Notes: generated by a model from the letters alone, not told the origin. A DNA stretch of 64,000 bases from Pontibacter aydingkolensis (GCF_019443125.1 NZ_JAHYXK010000002.1:248001-312000), one strand, 5' to 3'; numbered from the stretch's first letter, positions 1-9,175 are shown. Program-made: numbers and translations.

Positions 1-777
1 GTAGTTGTGTCGGGCATCGTGGTTATACTTTTAAATACCATTTTCCTGTCTATCCGTGGCTATACTTTCCAGGACCTGACAAAGCAGGATTGGCGCAGCA
101 TGGTAGTAGGGCCGCTTATTATTACATTTTTTATCTCGATGTTCGGGCACAGCCGTTCGTTTCTGCTGGGCTGGAGGCAAACGGCTATAAACGCAGAGCG
201 GCTGCAAAAGGAAAGTATAGCCTCGCAGTACGAGTCGCTGAAGGCGCAGGTAAACCCGCACTTCCTGTTTAACAGCCTGAACGCGCTAACCAGCCTGGTT
301 GAAACTGATCAGAAGCTGGCCGTAAAGTTTATCCGGAAACTCTCCGAAGTATACCGTTACGTGCTCGATAGCCGCCAAAAGGAAGTGGTGCCACTTCCCG
401 AAGAGTTAAGTTTTTTAGAATCGTACATCTACCTGCAAAAAATACGGCACGGCAAATCGCTGCTGGTGCAGAATGAACTGCCTCAAGACAGCAACCTGAT
501 GGTTGTACCGCTTGCTCTGCAAATGCTTTTGGAGAATGCCATTAAGCACAACATAGCTTTGGAAGAAGAACCCTTGCAGGTGCAGCTATACTTAGAAGGC
601 AATTATCTGGTGGTGCAGAACAATGTGCAGGAGCGGCGCATCCGGGAAGAGTCTACGGGTACGGGCCTGGCTAACATTGAGGCCAGGTACAGCTACCTGA
701 CCAATAAGCCGGTGCAGGTACAGCGCACAGCGCAGGAGTTCATTGTTAAACTTCCTATTTTATACTTTAAAGGATAA
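1..777 (+). CDS. LytS-type sensor histidine kinase, 5'-truncated by window edge
   Basis: Membrane sensor kinase of the LytS/His_kinase (PF06580) family; expected to phosphorylate the response regulator encoded next. The frame is open to base 1, so the true start lies outside the window; the GTG at 7 is only the first possible start inside. What remains is the end of a hydrophobic N-terminal region (one helix around residues 3-14 and one around 33-44 of the visible part), a short coiled linker, then the phosphoacceptor box QVNPHFLFNSLNAL and an N-box-like LLENAIKHN, with a GTGLANI glycine box near the end. Its stop codon shares one base with the start of the regulator gene (TAATG), so the two are surely co-transcribed. 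The sensed signal is not known. Confidence 0.9.
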   Translation, partial: VVVSGIVVILLNTIFLSIRGYTFQDLTKQDWRSMVVGPLIITFFISMFGHSRSFLLGWRQTAINAERLQKESIASQYESLKAQVNPHFLFNSLNALTSLVETDQKLAVKFIRKLSEVYRYVLDSRQKEVVPLPEELSFLESYIYLQKIRHGKSLLVQNELPQDSNLMVVPLALQMLLENAIKHNIALEEEPLQVQLYLEGNYLVVQNNVQERRIREESTGTGLANIEARYSYLTNKPVQVQRTAQEFIVKLPILYFKG

Positions 778-1547
778 TGCGGGTACTTATAGTTGAAGAC
801 GAAAAGCTGGCTGCAGAACGTCTGGCCAATATGCTGCAAACCTACGACAGCAGCATAGAACCCGTTGCCACCTCTCCTTCTGTGCGCAACACCGTAGAGC
901 TGCTGCGCCTAAAGCCTCAGCTAGATCTCATTTTTATGGACATACAACTCGCCGATGGGTTGAGCTTTGAAGTGTTTGAGCAGGTGCCAGTGGAGGTACC
1001 CGTTATCTTTACCACCGCCTACGACATGTATGCGATTAAAGCCTTCAAAGTAAATAGCATAGATTACCTGCTTAAGCCCATTGATGAGGAAGAACTGCAG
1101 GCTGCACTGGAAAAGTATAAAAAACTAAAGCTTGTTCCTGTTGTGCCGCCATCTTTAGGTGTACTGGAACAGGCCATGCAGCTGTTAAACGGCGGCAGCC
1201 AGAACTATAAAAGCCGTTTTGTGGTAAAAGTTGGAGAGCACCTGCACACCATTGCTGTAGAGGAAGTAGCCTGCTTTTACAGCTACGAAAAAGCAACTTT
1301 CCTGCAAACCCATGCTGGCAAACGCTATGCCATCGACTATACTATGGATCAGGTAGAGCAAGTCGTAAGCCCACAGCTGTTTTTCAGGGTTAACCGTGGC
1401 TACCTGGTAAGTTTAAAGGCTGTGAAGGATATTGTTGCCTGGTCTAACAGCCGCTTAAAGCTGGAGTTGTACTACCCTACACCTGCCGGAGAGGTGGTGG
1501 TTAGCCGGGAGAAAGTGCAGCCATTTAAGGCTTGGCTGGATTCTTAA
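777..1547 (+). CDS. LytTR-family response regulator
   Basis: Cytoplasmic DNA-binding response regulator, partner of the upstream LytS-like kinase. Residues 1-120 form a receiver domain: acidic pocket E7/D8, phosphoacceptor D55 in FMDIQL, T80 and K100 in LLKPID. Residues about 150-252 form a LytTR DNA-binding domain (KSRFVVKVGEHLHTI, then the FFRVNRGYLVSL core). At 256 residues it has the usual length. The start ATG overlaps the previous stop codon by one base. It ends 5 bases before the convergent kynurenine monooxygenase gene, with no clear hairpin between. The target promoters cannot be read from this window. Confidence 0.93.
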   Translation: MRVLIVEDEKLAAERLANMLQTYDSSIEPVATSPSVRNTVELLRLKPQLDLIFMDIQLADGLSFEVFEQVPVEVPVIFTTAYDMYAIKAFKVNSIDYLLKPIDEEELQAALEKYKKLKLVPVVPPSLGVLEQAMQLLNGGSQNYKSRFVVKVGEHLHTIAVEEVACFYSYEKATFLQTHAGKRYAIDYTMDQVEQVVSPQLFFRVNRGYLVSLKAVKDIVAWSNSRLKLELYYPTPAGEVVVSREKVQPFKAWLDS

Positions 1548-1552
1548 ACCGA

Positions 1553-2953
1553 CTATTCCTTTACCTCCGATGTTTCGCCGGCATAGCGTTTCAATTTTTC
1601 CTTATGCACTAACTGCTCCTGCAGCAATTGCTGTACTTCCGGCTTGTTGTAATCTTCTATACTTTGAATATGCTTCATTACCTTCTTCATGATACTGTCC
1701 TGGTTCTGGCCGGTTTCCAAAGCGTAGGAGTACGGAAAATCAGTGAAGGTAACCATAGAGTATAGCGGAATCCACTTGTCCGGGTATTGCTCTGAGATTT
1801 TGGCCTCTATCTTCTTTTGGAGCAGGAAGCGAGGGTCGGCCACTTTGTCGCGCATCTCTATAAAGTTCATTACGGCCAGGTCGGCAATGGCATCGGCGTT
1901 TGGCTTGCGCCTGCGCTCAAAGTCCTTAAACAATGTATTCCAATCTTCTCCGTCAAAATCCTCCAGCATCTGGTCCAGCACAAAAATGTCTTCAAAGCCA
2001 GCGTTCATTCCTTGTCCGTAAAAAGGGACCACGGCATGGCAGGCATCCCCAATCAGCAATGATTTACCATCGTGGCTCCACGGAAAACATTTTATAGTTA
2101 CCAGTGCGCCAATCGGGTTTGAGAAATAATCCTGTGCCAGGTCAGGCATAAGCGGCACTGCATCCGGAAATACCTCTAAAAAGAAGTTAAGCAGGTCTGT
2201 ATCGTTTTTGATGGCGGCAAAAGAACGCTCTCCTTCATAAGGGAAGAACAAAGTACAGGTAAAGCTGCCGTCTATGTTTGGCAGGGCAATCATCATATAG
2301 TTGCCGCGTGGCCAGATATGCAGGGCATTCTTCTCCAGCAGCCACTCTCCATCAGGGGCGGCTGGTATGGTAAGCTCTTTATAGCCATACTCCAGGTACG
2401 ATTGGGAGTAGTTAAAGCGCTCTGTTTTTTGCATAGCACCACGTACAACCGAAAAAGCACCATCTGCACCAAAGAGTAAATCCGGCTGAATAGTTTCTAT
2501 CTCTTCTGTTTCTGTATTTCGCAACTGCACTTGGTTTTCGCGCAAGTTTACATCCAGAGCTTGCTGGTTAAAATGATAGGTAATATCCTCATTCGGCTCC
2601 GACAGGTTCATTAAGGCTGCGTTCAGCCCTCCCCTCGACACAGAGTAAATAGACTGCCCCTCTTTGCCATAAGGCTGAAATGTAAGACCGCCTTGTTCGT
2701 CGTGCATCATACGGCCGTGCATGGGTATAGCAACTTTACGCACATCCTCTTCTATGCCAATGCCACGCAGGGCACGCCAGCCCCTGTCGCTCAGCGCCAG
2801 GTTAATAGAACGACCTCCATCAAGGGTAGTTTTACGCATGTCGGGGCGGCGCTCATACACATCTACTTTGTGGCCGCGTTTGGCCAGATACAGAGACAGC
2901 AGCGAGCCAACCAAACCGGCTCCCATAATGGCGATATTCTTTTTTTGGGTCAT
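1553..2953 (-). CDS. kmo: kynurenine 3-monooxygenase
   Basis: FAD-dependent aromatic hydroxylase that converts L-kynurenine to 3-hydroxykynurenine with NADPH and O2. The N-terminus has the FAD dinucleotide-binding motif GAGLVGSLLSLYLAKRG (glycines 11, 13, 16) and an acidic end of strand 2 (YERRPD). The second FAD motif, IGDACHAVVPFYGQGMNAG, begins at residue 301 with GD at 302-303; the GQGMNAGFED run is typical of KMO. Length 466 is normal for the family. The C-terminal hydrophobic anchor of the mitochondrial enzyme is absent, so it should be soluble. It is the first of five kynurenine-pathway genes spread over 14 kb. The ATG at 2953 is followed at once by MTQKKNIAIMGAG, which fits the expected N-terminus. 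Confidence 0.93.
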   Translation of the reverse strand: MTQKKNIAIMGAGLVGSLLSLYLAKRGHKVDVYERRPDMRKTTLDGGRSINLALSDRGWRALRGIGIEEDVRKVAIPMHGRMMHDEQGGLTFQPYGKEGQSIYSVSRGGLNAALMNLSEPNEDITYHFNQQALDVNLRENQVQLRNTETEEIETIQPDLLFGADGAFSVVRGAMQKTERFNYSQSYLEYGYKELTIPAAPDGEWLLEKNALHIWPRGNYMMIALPNIDGSFTCTLFFPYEGERSFAAIKNDTDLLNFFLEVFPDAVPLMPDLAQDYFSNPIGALVTIKCFPWSHDGKSLLIGDACHAVVPFYGQGMNAGFEDIFVLDQMLEDFDGEDWNTLFKDFERRRKPNADAIADLAVMNFIEMRDKVADPRFLLQKKIEAKISEQYPDKWIPLYSMVTFTDFPYSYALETGQNQDSIMKKVMKHIQSIEDYNKPEVQQLLQEQLVHKEKLKRYAGETSEVKE

Positions 2954-3019
2954 AGTTGTAAGGTGATGCGCGATTTATGTGTTGTAAAGTAAAGATTTCC
3001 GGGCGGTATTGGCAAGCCT

Positions 3020-3610
3020 TTATGTTACCACTTTACGGAAGGTAAGATTTATACGTGGCTCTACCGTACGAGTAGTTTTAGGAACATGATGCAGCCAATG
3101 GTGCTGCGTTGGCCCTTGCATCAGCAGCAAGCTACCGTGAGTCAGGTTTATGCTTTGCGGTTTAAGGTCTTTGCGGGTCTTGTGTTTAAAGCTGAATTTG
3201 CGCTCTCCACCAAAATTAAGACTGGCTATGGCCGGCTCCTGCCCCAGCTCTGCCTCGTCGTCGGCGTGCCAGCCCATACTATCCTGCCCGGTGCGGTACA
3301 GGTTAAGTAGTACACTGTTATACTTATGGCCGCTGGCTTGCTCTATCTTTTGTTTAAGCTTCTGCAGCACAGGCAGCCATGGTTGCGGTTTATTATGCAG
3401 GCCAGAGTAAGTATAGCTTTTATCGCCGTACCAGGCCGTGAGGCGCGGCATAGGTAGCTGCTTACCAAACATCTTTATACTTTCCTGCTGCCAATTTATC
3501 TCCTTCATCAGTCTATCAAAGTATAAATCGCCTTCTTCTTTGCTGAAGAATTGAGGATCAAAGTATACTACGGCGTCGGGCAGGTTCAGGCGTGTGCGTT
3601 GTGGCATCAT
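3020..3610 (-). CDS. AlkB-like 2-oxoglutarate/Fe(II) dioxygenase (alkylation repair)
   Basis: Predicted oxidative demethylase of the AlkB family, closest in layout to ALKBH2/3-like bacterial proteins that repair 1-methyladenine and 3-methylcytosine in nucleic acid. The metal triad is visible: H115 and D117 in MGWHADDE and a distal histidine at about 174 in HWLHHVP. The 2-oxoglutarate arginine pair is present in RINLTFR (R186, R192), the AlkB hallmark. Length 196 matches short bacterial AlkB-like proteins. Two adjacent ATG codons open the gene, so the first or second methionine may be used. It sits between kmo and an antiporter on the same strand without obvious functional linkage. DNA rather than RNA as substrate is a family inference. 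Confidence 0.9.
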   Translation of the reverse strand: MMPQRTRLNLPDAVVYFDPQFFSKEEGDLYFDRLMKEINWQQESIKMFGKQLPMPRLTAWYGDKSYTYSGLHNKPQPWLPVLQKLKQKIEQASGHKYNSVLLNLYRTGQDSMGWHADDEAELGQEPAIASLNFGGERKFSFKHKTRKDLKPQSINLTHGSLLLMQGPTQHHWLHHVPKTTRTVEPRINLTFRKVVT

Positions 3611-3651
3611 GGTAAAGTATAAATTAAGAGGCTGGTTCTCTGCAATACTTC

Positions 3652-4914
3652 TTATTCTATCTTATCGTCTTCTTTAGGTATCAGCTTTACTTTACGGCGC
3701 CTGTCCAGGTAACCCATGGTTTTGGTGGCTGTAAACCCATGTATGATAACAGATACCATTACGATAAAACCCACTACAGACCAGAGTTGGTTTGCGTCTG
3801 CAAAGTCAATTTTTTCTAAGGCAAAAGAGAGGTAGAAGAAAGAGCCTATGCCCCGGATTCCAAAGAAACTGATGGCCATTTTTTCGTGTATCGGCACTTT
3901 AACGCCTATCATGCCAATTAAACCTGCCAGCGGCCTTATCACAAATAAGAATGCCAGCCCAACCAGCGCGCCCTGCCAGGTAAGGTAACCTAATAGACCA
4001 TGCACAATACTACCCCCGAAAAGCAAAAGTAAGATTACCATTAAGATCTGTTCTACCTGCGTTACAAAGTCGTGCATCTCGGTGTGGTATTTATCATCCG
4101 GTTCATAGGCACTCATTGTCATGGCAGTAACAAACACCGCTATAAAGCCATATCCGTGTGCCATTTCTGTTAGGCCATATGACACAAGCGTGGCAGAGAG
4201 AGCCAGGAATGCATCATTTGCTTTAGGAAATTTTGTTTTTTGAGGGAGTTGAAAAATAAGGTATGCCAAGCCTCGCCCAACCAGCCAACCTACTGCAAAA
4301 CCGGCTACTATGCGGTACAGCAGGTCGCGCCAAAGCCAATCGCCTAGCCAGTTGCCTTGTGTGCCTGCAGCAATGGCAACAACAACCGCCAGCCAGGTAA
4401 ACGGGAAGGCCATACCGTCGTTCAGGCCTGCCTCTGCCGTAAGCGAAAAGCGTACATCATCCTCTTCTTTATCATCCGGTGGCCCAACTTGTACCTGTTC
4501 AGCAAGCACTGGGTCTGTGGGGGCCAGTACGGCACCCAGAAGTATAGCAGCGGCAGGTGCCATGCCCAGCACACCCCAGCCAAACAGCGCCAGGCCGGCA
4601 ATACAAAGCAACATCGTTATACTTACCAGGCGTATGGGTATCTGCCAGTTTTTCCAGCTTACTTTTCGTCTTATTTTAAGGCCGGATCCCATCAGTGATA
4701 TGATCACGATAAGCTCTGTAAGGTGCACTACATACTTCTCCCGCCAGATAGGGTCCGGACGAGGCAGCTCGTAGGGCAACAGGTATAGCAGCATCCCCAG
4801 CAGCATAAACACCATCGGGTATGAAATAAAGGTACGCTTAAGCAGGGCAGGCACCCAGGCCATAGAAAGGGCCGCCAGCCCTACCAGCGTTATGATAAGT
4901 ATGTAGGTAGACAT
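3652..4914 (-). CDS. CPA1-type cation:proton antiporter (NhaP-like)
   Basis: Polytopic inner-membrane antiporter of the CPA1 family, predicted to exchange Na+ or K+ for protons. About 12 hydrophobic segments fill the 420 residues. The ion-binding signature APTDPVLAEQ has D134, and the second signature GLNDGMAFPF has N165-D166, the ND pair expected for electroneutral CPA1 exchangers. There is no TrkA-C regulatory tail, unlike the second antiporter in this window. A charged, Lys-rich C-terminus (RRRKVKLIPKEDDK) should be cytoplasmic. It is divergent from the alanine/sodium symporter gene, with about 130 bases between them holding a promoter for the latter. Cation preference cannot be read from sequence. 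Confidence 0.88.
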   Translation of the reverse strand: MSTYILIITLVGLAALSMAWVPALLKRTFISYPMVFMLLGMLLYLLPYELPRPDPIWREKYVVHLTELIVIISLMGSGLKIRRKVSWKNWQIPIRLVSITMLLCIAGLALFGWGVLGMAPAAAILLGAVLAPTDPVLAEQVQVGPPDDKEEDDVRFSLTAEAGLNDGMAFPFTWLAVVVAIAAGTQGNWLGDWLWRDLLYRIVAGFAVGWLVGRGLAYLIFQLPQKTKFPKANDAFLALSATLVSYGLTEMAHGYGFIAVFVTAMTMSAYEPDDKYHTEMHDFVTQVEQILMVILLLLFGGSIVHGLLGYLTWQGALVGLAFLFVIRPLAGLIGMIGVKVPIHEKMAISFFGIRGIGSFFYLSFALEKIDFADANQLWSVVGFIVMVSVIIHGFTATKTMGYLDRRRKVKLIPKEDDKIE

Positions 4915-5008
4915 GAATTTTTTTTCAGTAAAGCGGTTGCCTTAAAAGCAGCTGCATGAACGGCAATCCGGTTAGTAGGTTACCATACGTTATTTTGCGT
5001 TTCGTGCC

Positions 5009-5016
5009 TATCTTTG
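5009..5016 (+). promoter_or_regulatory. Bacteroidota -7 promoter element (TATCTTTG)
   Basis: An exact TAnnTTTG match lies 30 bases before the TTG start of the symporter gene. A TTTG at 4994-4997 is too close (11 bases) to be a standard -33 element, so only the -7 box is well supported. Confidence 0.45.
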
Positions 5017-5045
5017 TAACTTACATAAAAGTATAATTTGAGATT

Positions 5046-6449
5046 TTGGAAGTATTAGAGAAGATATTTGTCGCTTTTAGCGATGCTGCATGGGGTATGC
5101 CGCTGCTTATACTATTAATGGGTGGGGGCTTTTACTTTATGTTTTACTCGGGCTTTTTGCCGTTCCGCTACCTGCGCCATGCCATAAACGTGCTACGCGG
5201 TAAATACGACGACCCCAACGACCCCGGAGATATCAACCACTTTGAGGCCTTGTCTGCGGCCCTGGCTGCCACAGTAGGTATGGGTAACATAAGCGGTGTG
5301 GCTGTGGCTATTGCTATTGGCGGGCCGGGTGTGCTGTTCTGGATGTGGGTGAGTGCTTTTGTGGGCATGGCTACCAAGTTCTTTACCTGCTCCCTTTCGG
5401 TAATGTACCGCGGCTATGACAGCAAAGGGCATCTGGAAGGTGGGCCAATGTATGTGATAACCGAAGGTCTTGGTAAGAAGTGGAAACCTCTGGCCTCATT
5501 CTTTGCCATTGCCGGCTTATTCGGAACCTTGCCTATTTTTCAGGCTAACCAGCTTACACAGGTAATCCGTGAGGTGGTACTGGAGCCGAATGGCCTAAGC
5601 TCTGGCGATGCATTTTATACCAACCTGACTATTGGGTTAGCTCTTGTGCTTATTACCTCGCTGGTAATCTTTGGAGGCATAAAGCGGATTGGCCACGTGG
5701 CAGGTAAAATGGTACCGGGCATGGTCGTACTTTACATGCTGGCGGTTTTCTACATCATGTTTGCCTACTACACCAATATCCCCGATGCTTTTGCTCTGAT
5801 TTTTACAGATGCCTTTACAGCTGAGTCGGTGCTTGGCGGAGCAGTGGGAGCTATTATTATTGCAGGCGCGCGCAGAGCGGCTTTCTCTAACGAGGCAGGT
5901 ATTGGCACCGCCTCCATGATGCATGGAGCCGCTAAAACCGACGAGCCAATCCGTGAAGGTTTAGTGGCTATGCTTGGTCCATTTATCGATACGATTGTAG
6001 TATGCACGCTTACCGGCCTGGCCATTATACTGACCGGCACCTGGCAAACATCCGGGGCAAGCGGCGTAACCATGACGGCCACTGCCTTTAACAATGCCAT
6101 GCCCGGTATTGGCAGCTATGTTTTGGTGTTGTGCGTGATGATCTTTGCCTTTACTTCTTTATTTTCTTACTCCTACTATGGTACCAAGTGCTTTAGCTTC
6201 CTGTTTGGGGCAAAGTATAAGCATCTTTACAATTACTTTTATGTAACCACTATTGTGTTTGGGGCCACGGCAACTATTACAGCTGTGATTGCACTGATAG
6301 ACGGTATGTACGCCATGATGGCTATCCCTACCATGGTTTCTGCACTGCTGCTGTCGCCTAAGGTAAAAGCAGCGGCAAAAGACTACTTTAAGCGGATGCG
6401 GGAGTTCAGGGTGGAGTCGGAGTTTAAAGAGAAGCCCGAGAAAGTATAG
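5046..6449 (+). CDS. alanine/glycine:sodium symporter family (AGCS)
   Basis: Inner-membrane transporter that imports alanine or glycine with Na+. The 467 residues carry the family pattern: the N-terminal WGMPLLILLMGGGFYF helix, the ALAATVGMGNISGVAVAI segment near residues 70-88, the GGPMYVI loop around 132-138, and RRAAFSNEAGIGTASMMHGAA near 275-295. The start is a TTG at 5046: an in-frame stop (TAA, 5034-5036) lies just upstream, and the residues from TTG onward are needed for the conserved first helix, so the next ATG would truncate it. A TATCTTTG promoter box lies 30 bases upstream. The C-terminal tail is charged and cytoplasmic. Confidence 0.9.
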   Translation: MEVLEKIFVAFSDAAWGMPLLILLMGGGFYFMFYSGFLPFRYLRHAINVLRGKYDDPNDPGDINHFEALSAALAATVGMGNISGVAVAIAIGGPGVLFWMWVSAFVGMATKFFTCSLSVMYRGYDSKGHLEGGPMYVITEGLGKKWKPLASFFAIAGLFGTLPIFQANQLTQVIREVVLEPNGLSSGDAFYTNLTIGLALVLITSLVIFGGIKRIGHVAGKMVPGMVVLYMLAVFYIMFAYYTNIPDAFALIFTDAFTAESVLGGAVGAIIIAGARRAAFSNEAGIGTASMMHGAAKTDEPIREGLVAMLGPFIDTIVVCTLTGLAIILTGTWQTSGASGVTMTATAFNNAMPGIGSYVLVLCVMIFAFTSLFSYSYYGTKCFSFLFGAKYKHLYNYFYVTTIVFGATATITAVIALIDGMYAMMAIPTMVSALLLSPKVKAAAKDYFKRMREFRVESEFKEKPEKV

Positions 6450-6507
6450 ATTGACAAGTGATCAAAAGGCATATTCTATCACTTTTACCCGATAGCTAAT
6501 TTAAAAA

Positions 6508-6541
6508 TTTGGCGCAAATAACAAATTACCATCTATATTTG
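6508..6541 (+). promoter_or_regulatory. Bacteroidota-type promoter for the CNNM/CBS gene
   Basis: TTTG at 6508-6511 and TATATTTG at 6534-6541 are separated by 22 bases, close to the usual -33/-7 arrangement of sigma-ABfr promoters. Transcription would begin a few bases later, giving a very short leader before the ATG at 6561. Confidence 0.6.
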
Positions 6542-6560
6542 ACCCCAAATTAATTAGCAT

Positions 6561-7619
6561 ATGACGCTACTTATTATATACCTACTCGTTGCATTGTTCT
6601 TCTCCTTCCTCTGTTCTTTGCTGGAGGCATCGCTACTGAGTATCACGCCTTCCCATGCCAACATTGTCGGCAAGGAGGACCCTGCCCTGGGCAAAGACCT
6701 GCAGCATTTCAAAGACAACATCGACATGCCGCTGGCTGCTATCCTCACCCTTAACACCTTTGCCCATACTATTGGGGCAGCGGGTGTGGGCGCACAGGCG
6801 CAGGTAATTTGGGGTGAGGAGTACCTTACTGTAGTATCCATTGTGCTTACCATTGTCATTCTTATCCTGACGGAGATCATACCAAAAACGCTCGGCGCTA
6901 ACTACTGGAAGCCACTTACTCCTTTTACGGTGCGGACTCTGAAAATAATGATTTACTCTCCCCTGTACCCCATCATCCTTTTCTCTCAGTTTATCACTAA
7001 ACGATTGAAGCGTGATAAGGACAAGAGTGTTCTGAGCCGAGCTGACTTTACAGCTATGGCTGAAATCGGCACCAAGGAGGGTATCCTGCACCATGACGAA
7101 TCACGGGTTATAAATAATGTGTTACGTTTTAACGTGATACTTGCCAGCCATATTATGACGCCGCGCACTGTTATTAAAGCTGCTCCTGAAGAGCAAACCA
7201 TACAAGAGTTTTACGACAACACTACCAACATGCGCTTTTCCCGCATTCTGGTTTTTGACACCTCCATTGACCATATAACCGGTTATGTGTTGAAAGACGA
7301 GGTGTTGCAACGAATAATTAAAGGAGATGGGGATCTGCCACTTAGGGCTATTAAGCGACCAATTCATGTGTCCAGCGAGTTTACCCCAATACCCGAGCTC
7401 TTCACCAAGATCATAAAGAAGAAGGAGCACATAGCGCTAGTGCTAGATGAGTATGGCGGTACGGCAGGTATTGTGTCAATGGAAGATATTATCGAAACCT
7501 TGCTCGGGTTGGAGATTACGGATGAGTTTGATGATATAGAAGACCTGCAGAAGTGGGCCCGCGAAAAGTGGCAGAAACGCTCCAAACCGCCGGGTAGCGA
7601 GGACGAGGAGTCGCATTAG
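6561..7619 (+). CDS. CNNM/DUF21 membrane protein with CBS pair (hemolysin C/CorC-like)
   Basis: Membrane protein of the CNNM/DUF21 family, proposed to take part in Mg2+ or other cation transport; often labelled hemolysin-related. Residues 1-170 hold the DUF21 transmembrane domain with three or four helices (the first is LLIIYLLVALFFSFLCSLLEASLL) and the LTEIIPKTLGANY motif of the family. Residues about 195-320 hold a CBS-domain pair (MTPRTVIKAAPEEQTI; VLDEYGGTAGIVSMEDIIE). The C-terminal CorC_HlyC domain of many homologues is missing; the protein ends in a short charged tail at residue 352. A clear promoter lies just upstream and a two-way terminator just downstream, so it is probably monocistronic. 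Confidence 0.88.
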   Translation: MTLLIIYLLVALFFSFLCSLLEASLLSITPSHANIVGKEDPALGKDLQHFKDNIDMPLAAILTLNTFAHTIGAAGVGAQAQVIWGEEYLTVVSIVLTIVILILTEIIPKTLGANYWKPLTPFTVRTLKIMIYSPLYPIILFSQFITKRLKRDKDKSVLSRADFTAMAEIGTKEGILHHDESRVINNVLRFNVILASHIMTPRTVIKAAPEEQTIQEFYDNTTNMRFSRILVFDTSIDHITGYVLKDEVLQRIIKGDGDLPLRAIKRPIHVSSEFTPIPELFTKIIKKKEHIALVLDEYGGTAGIVSMEDIIETLLGLEITDEFDDIEDLQKWAREKWQKRSKPPGSEDEESH

Positions 7620-7659
7620 GTCTCTGCTTTAAACAAATGGAGGACTTTTAGAAGTATAA

Positions 7660-7692
7660 AAAAGGCCGGTAAATTTAAGTTTACCGGCCTTT
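7660..7692. terminator. bidirectional terminator
   Basis: AAAGGCCGGTAAA pairs with TTTACCGGCCTTT around a short ATTTAAG-type loop, flanked by A-rich and T-rich runs, between convergent genes ending at 7619 and 7697. An AAGTATA heptamer lies directly to its left. Confidence 0.85.
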
Positions 7693-7696
7693 CTGT

Positions 7697-9175
7697 TTAT
7701 GTATTGCTGCTTTCAATTATTCCCAGCGCCTGGTTTACCTTTAACAACTCCTCATCGTGATCCGTCATTACAAACAGCACATCGTGTGGTTCCAGCACGG
7801 TTGCTCCGTTGGGTGTAACAAACTTGCCATTACGATTGATAAGCACAATAAGCGTAGTTTTAGGCAGCTGCAGGTCTACCAACGACTTTCCTATAGCCGC
7901 ACTTTCAGAAGGCAGCAAGATCTCTGTTAGTTCGTTTTTCAGGTCCCAGCCCATCTCCAGGTCAAACTGGTACTTTTTGGGCTTACTGTCGCGTTCACTT
8001 AACTTTAACCAGTCTGCTACCTGTGTAAGCGTGGTGCCCTGCAACAGCACAGAAGTAAGCACAATAAAAAACACGATGTTAAAGATCATATCCGATTTTT
8101 CTACTCCTGCCAGCAGCGGATAGGTGGCAAACACAATGGGCACTGCGCCTCTTAGCCCTACCCACGACACATAAAGCTTATCCTGGAATGTTGTGTTGAA
8201 GAACGACATACTGAGAAACACACTGATTGGCCTGGCTACGAAGATCAGGAACAGAGATATTAGTATTCCCACGCCAATAACAGGTATCATATGCGATGGA
8301 AACACGAGCAGCCCCAGCGTTAAGAACATTAGTATTTGCATAAGCCAGGCTACGCCATCGTAAAATTTGGTAAGGCTGCGCTTGTGTATAAAATTGCGGT
8401 TGCCAAGTATAACTGCGGCCACATACACCGACAAAAAGCCGTTGCCATTTAAAACATTTGTAAAAGCGAAAGTAAAGATGACCATTGCCAGCGTTAGCGC
8501 CGGGTACAAGCCCTCTTGCTCTAGCTTTATCTTATTAATCGTCCAGAGCATTGCGCGCCCCATTACCACTCCCATTACAGCCCCAATCGTCATCTGCAGA
8601 AAAAACATCGGCACCAGGTTCCAGATACTTGCGTCCTGGTTAATGAGCAAAAAAGTAAAGCTTACCGTCAGGAAGTATGCCATCGGGTCGTTACTGCCCG
8701 ATTCCAATTCCAGGGTTGGCCGAAGGTTGTTTTTCAGCCCTATGTTTTTAGATCGAAGTATAGAGAAAACTGCCGCTGCATCTGTAGAAGACACAATAGC
8801 TCCCAGTAACAAGCCTTCTAACAGGGAAAAATTGAGCATATAAGCCGCAAATACGCCCACCAACATTGCCGTTATAAACACGCCTATAGTAGACAGCATT
8901 ACCCCGCGCCATAAAACGGGCCTGGTGCTCTCCCACCGTGTGTCCAGGCCGCCGGAGAAAAGTATAAGCGTCAGTGCTATCGTTCCCATTGACTGTGCCG
9001 TTCGGGAGTCATCAAAGTAAATACCGCCAATCCCTTCTGAGCCAGCCAGCATGCCTACCCCCAGAAAAAGTAACAGCGCGGGTATACCTAGCCGTCCTAA
9101 ACTTTTGCTGATAAGTATGCTTAAAAAGAGCAGAATAGATGCTCCTAGTAATATATCTTCGATGGTAAAGCTCAT
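7697..9175 (-). CDS. CPA1 potassium/proton antiporter with TrkA-C domain
   Basis: Inner-membrane antiporter of the NhaP2/CvrA type (K+/H+ antiporter). Residues 1-390 form the exchanger domain with about 12 to 13 helices; the ion-site signatures are VSSTDAAAVFSIL (T131-D132) and ESGSNDPMAYF (N162-D163). Residues about 410-485 form a TrkA-C (RCK_C) regulatory domain (EILLPSESAAIGKSLVDL ... DVLFVMTDHDEELLKV), which probably senses a nucleotide or ion inside the cell. Length 492 is normal for this subtype. It is convergent with the CNNM/CBS gene across a shared terminator. The two CPA1 antiporters of this window differ in their C-termini and are not a recent duplication. Confidence 0.9.
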   Translation of the reverse strand: MSFTIEDILLGASILLFLSILISKSLGRLGIPALLLFLGVGMLAGSEGIGGIYFDDSRTAQSMGTIALTLILFSGGLDTRWESTRPVLWRGVMLSTIGVFITAMLVGVFAAYMLNFSLLEGLLLGAIVSSTDAAAVFSILRSKNIGLKNNLRPTLELESGSNDPMAYFLTVSFTFLLINQDASIWNLVPMFFLQMTIGAVMGVVMGRAMLWTINKIKLEQEGLYPALTLAMVIFTFAFTNVLNGNGFLSVYVAAVILGNRNFIHKRSLTKFYDGVAWLMQILMFLTLGLLVFPSHMIPVIGVGILISLFLIFVARPISVFLSMSFFNTTFQDKLYVSWVGLRGAVPIVFATYPLLAGVEKSDMIFNIVFFIVLTSVLLQGTTLTQVADWLKLSERDSKPKKYQFDLEMGWDLKNELTEILLPSESAAIGKSLVDLQLPKTTLIVLINRNGKFVTPNGATVLEPHDVLFVMTDHDEELLKVNQALGIIESSNT

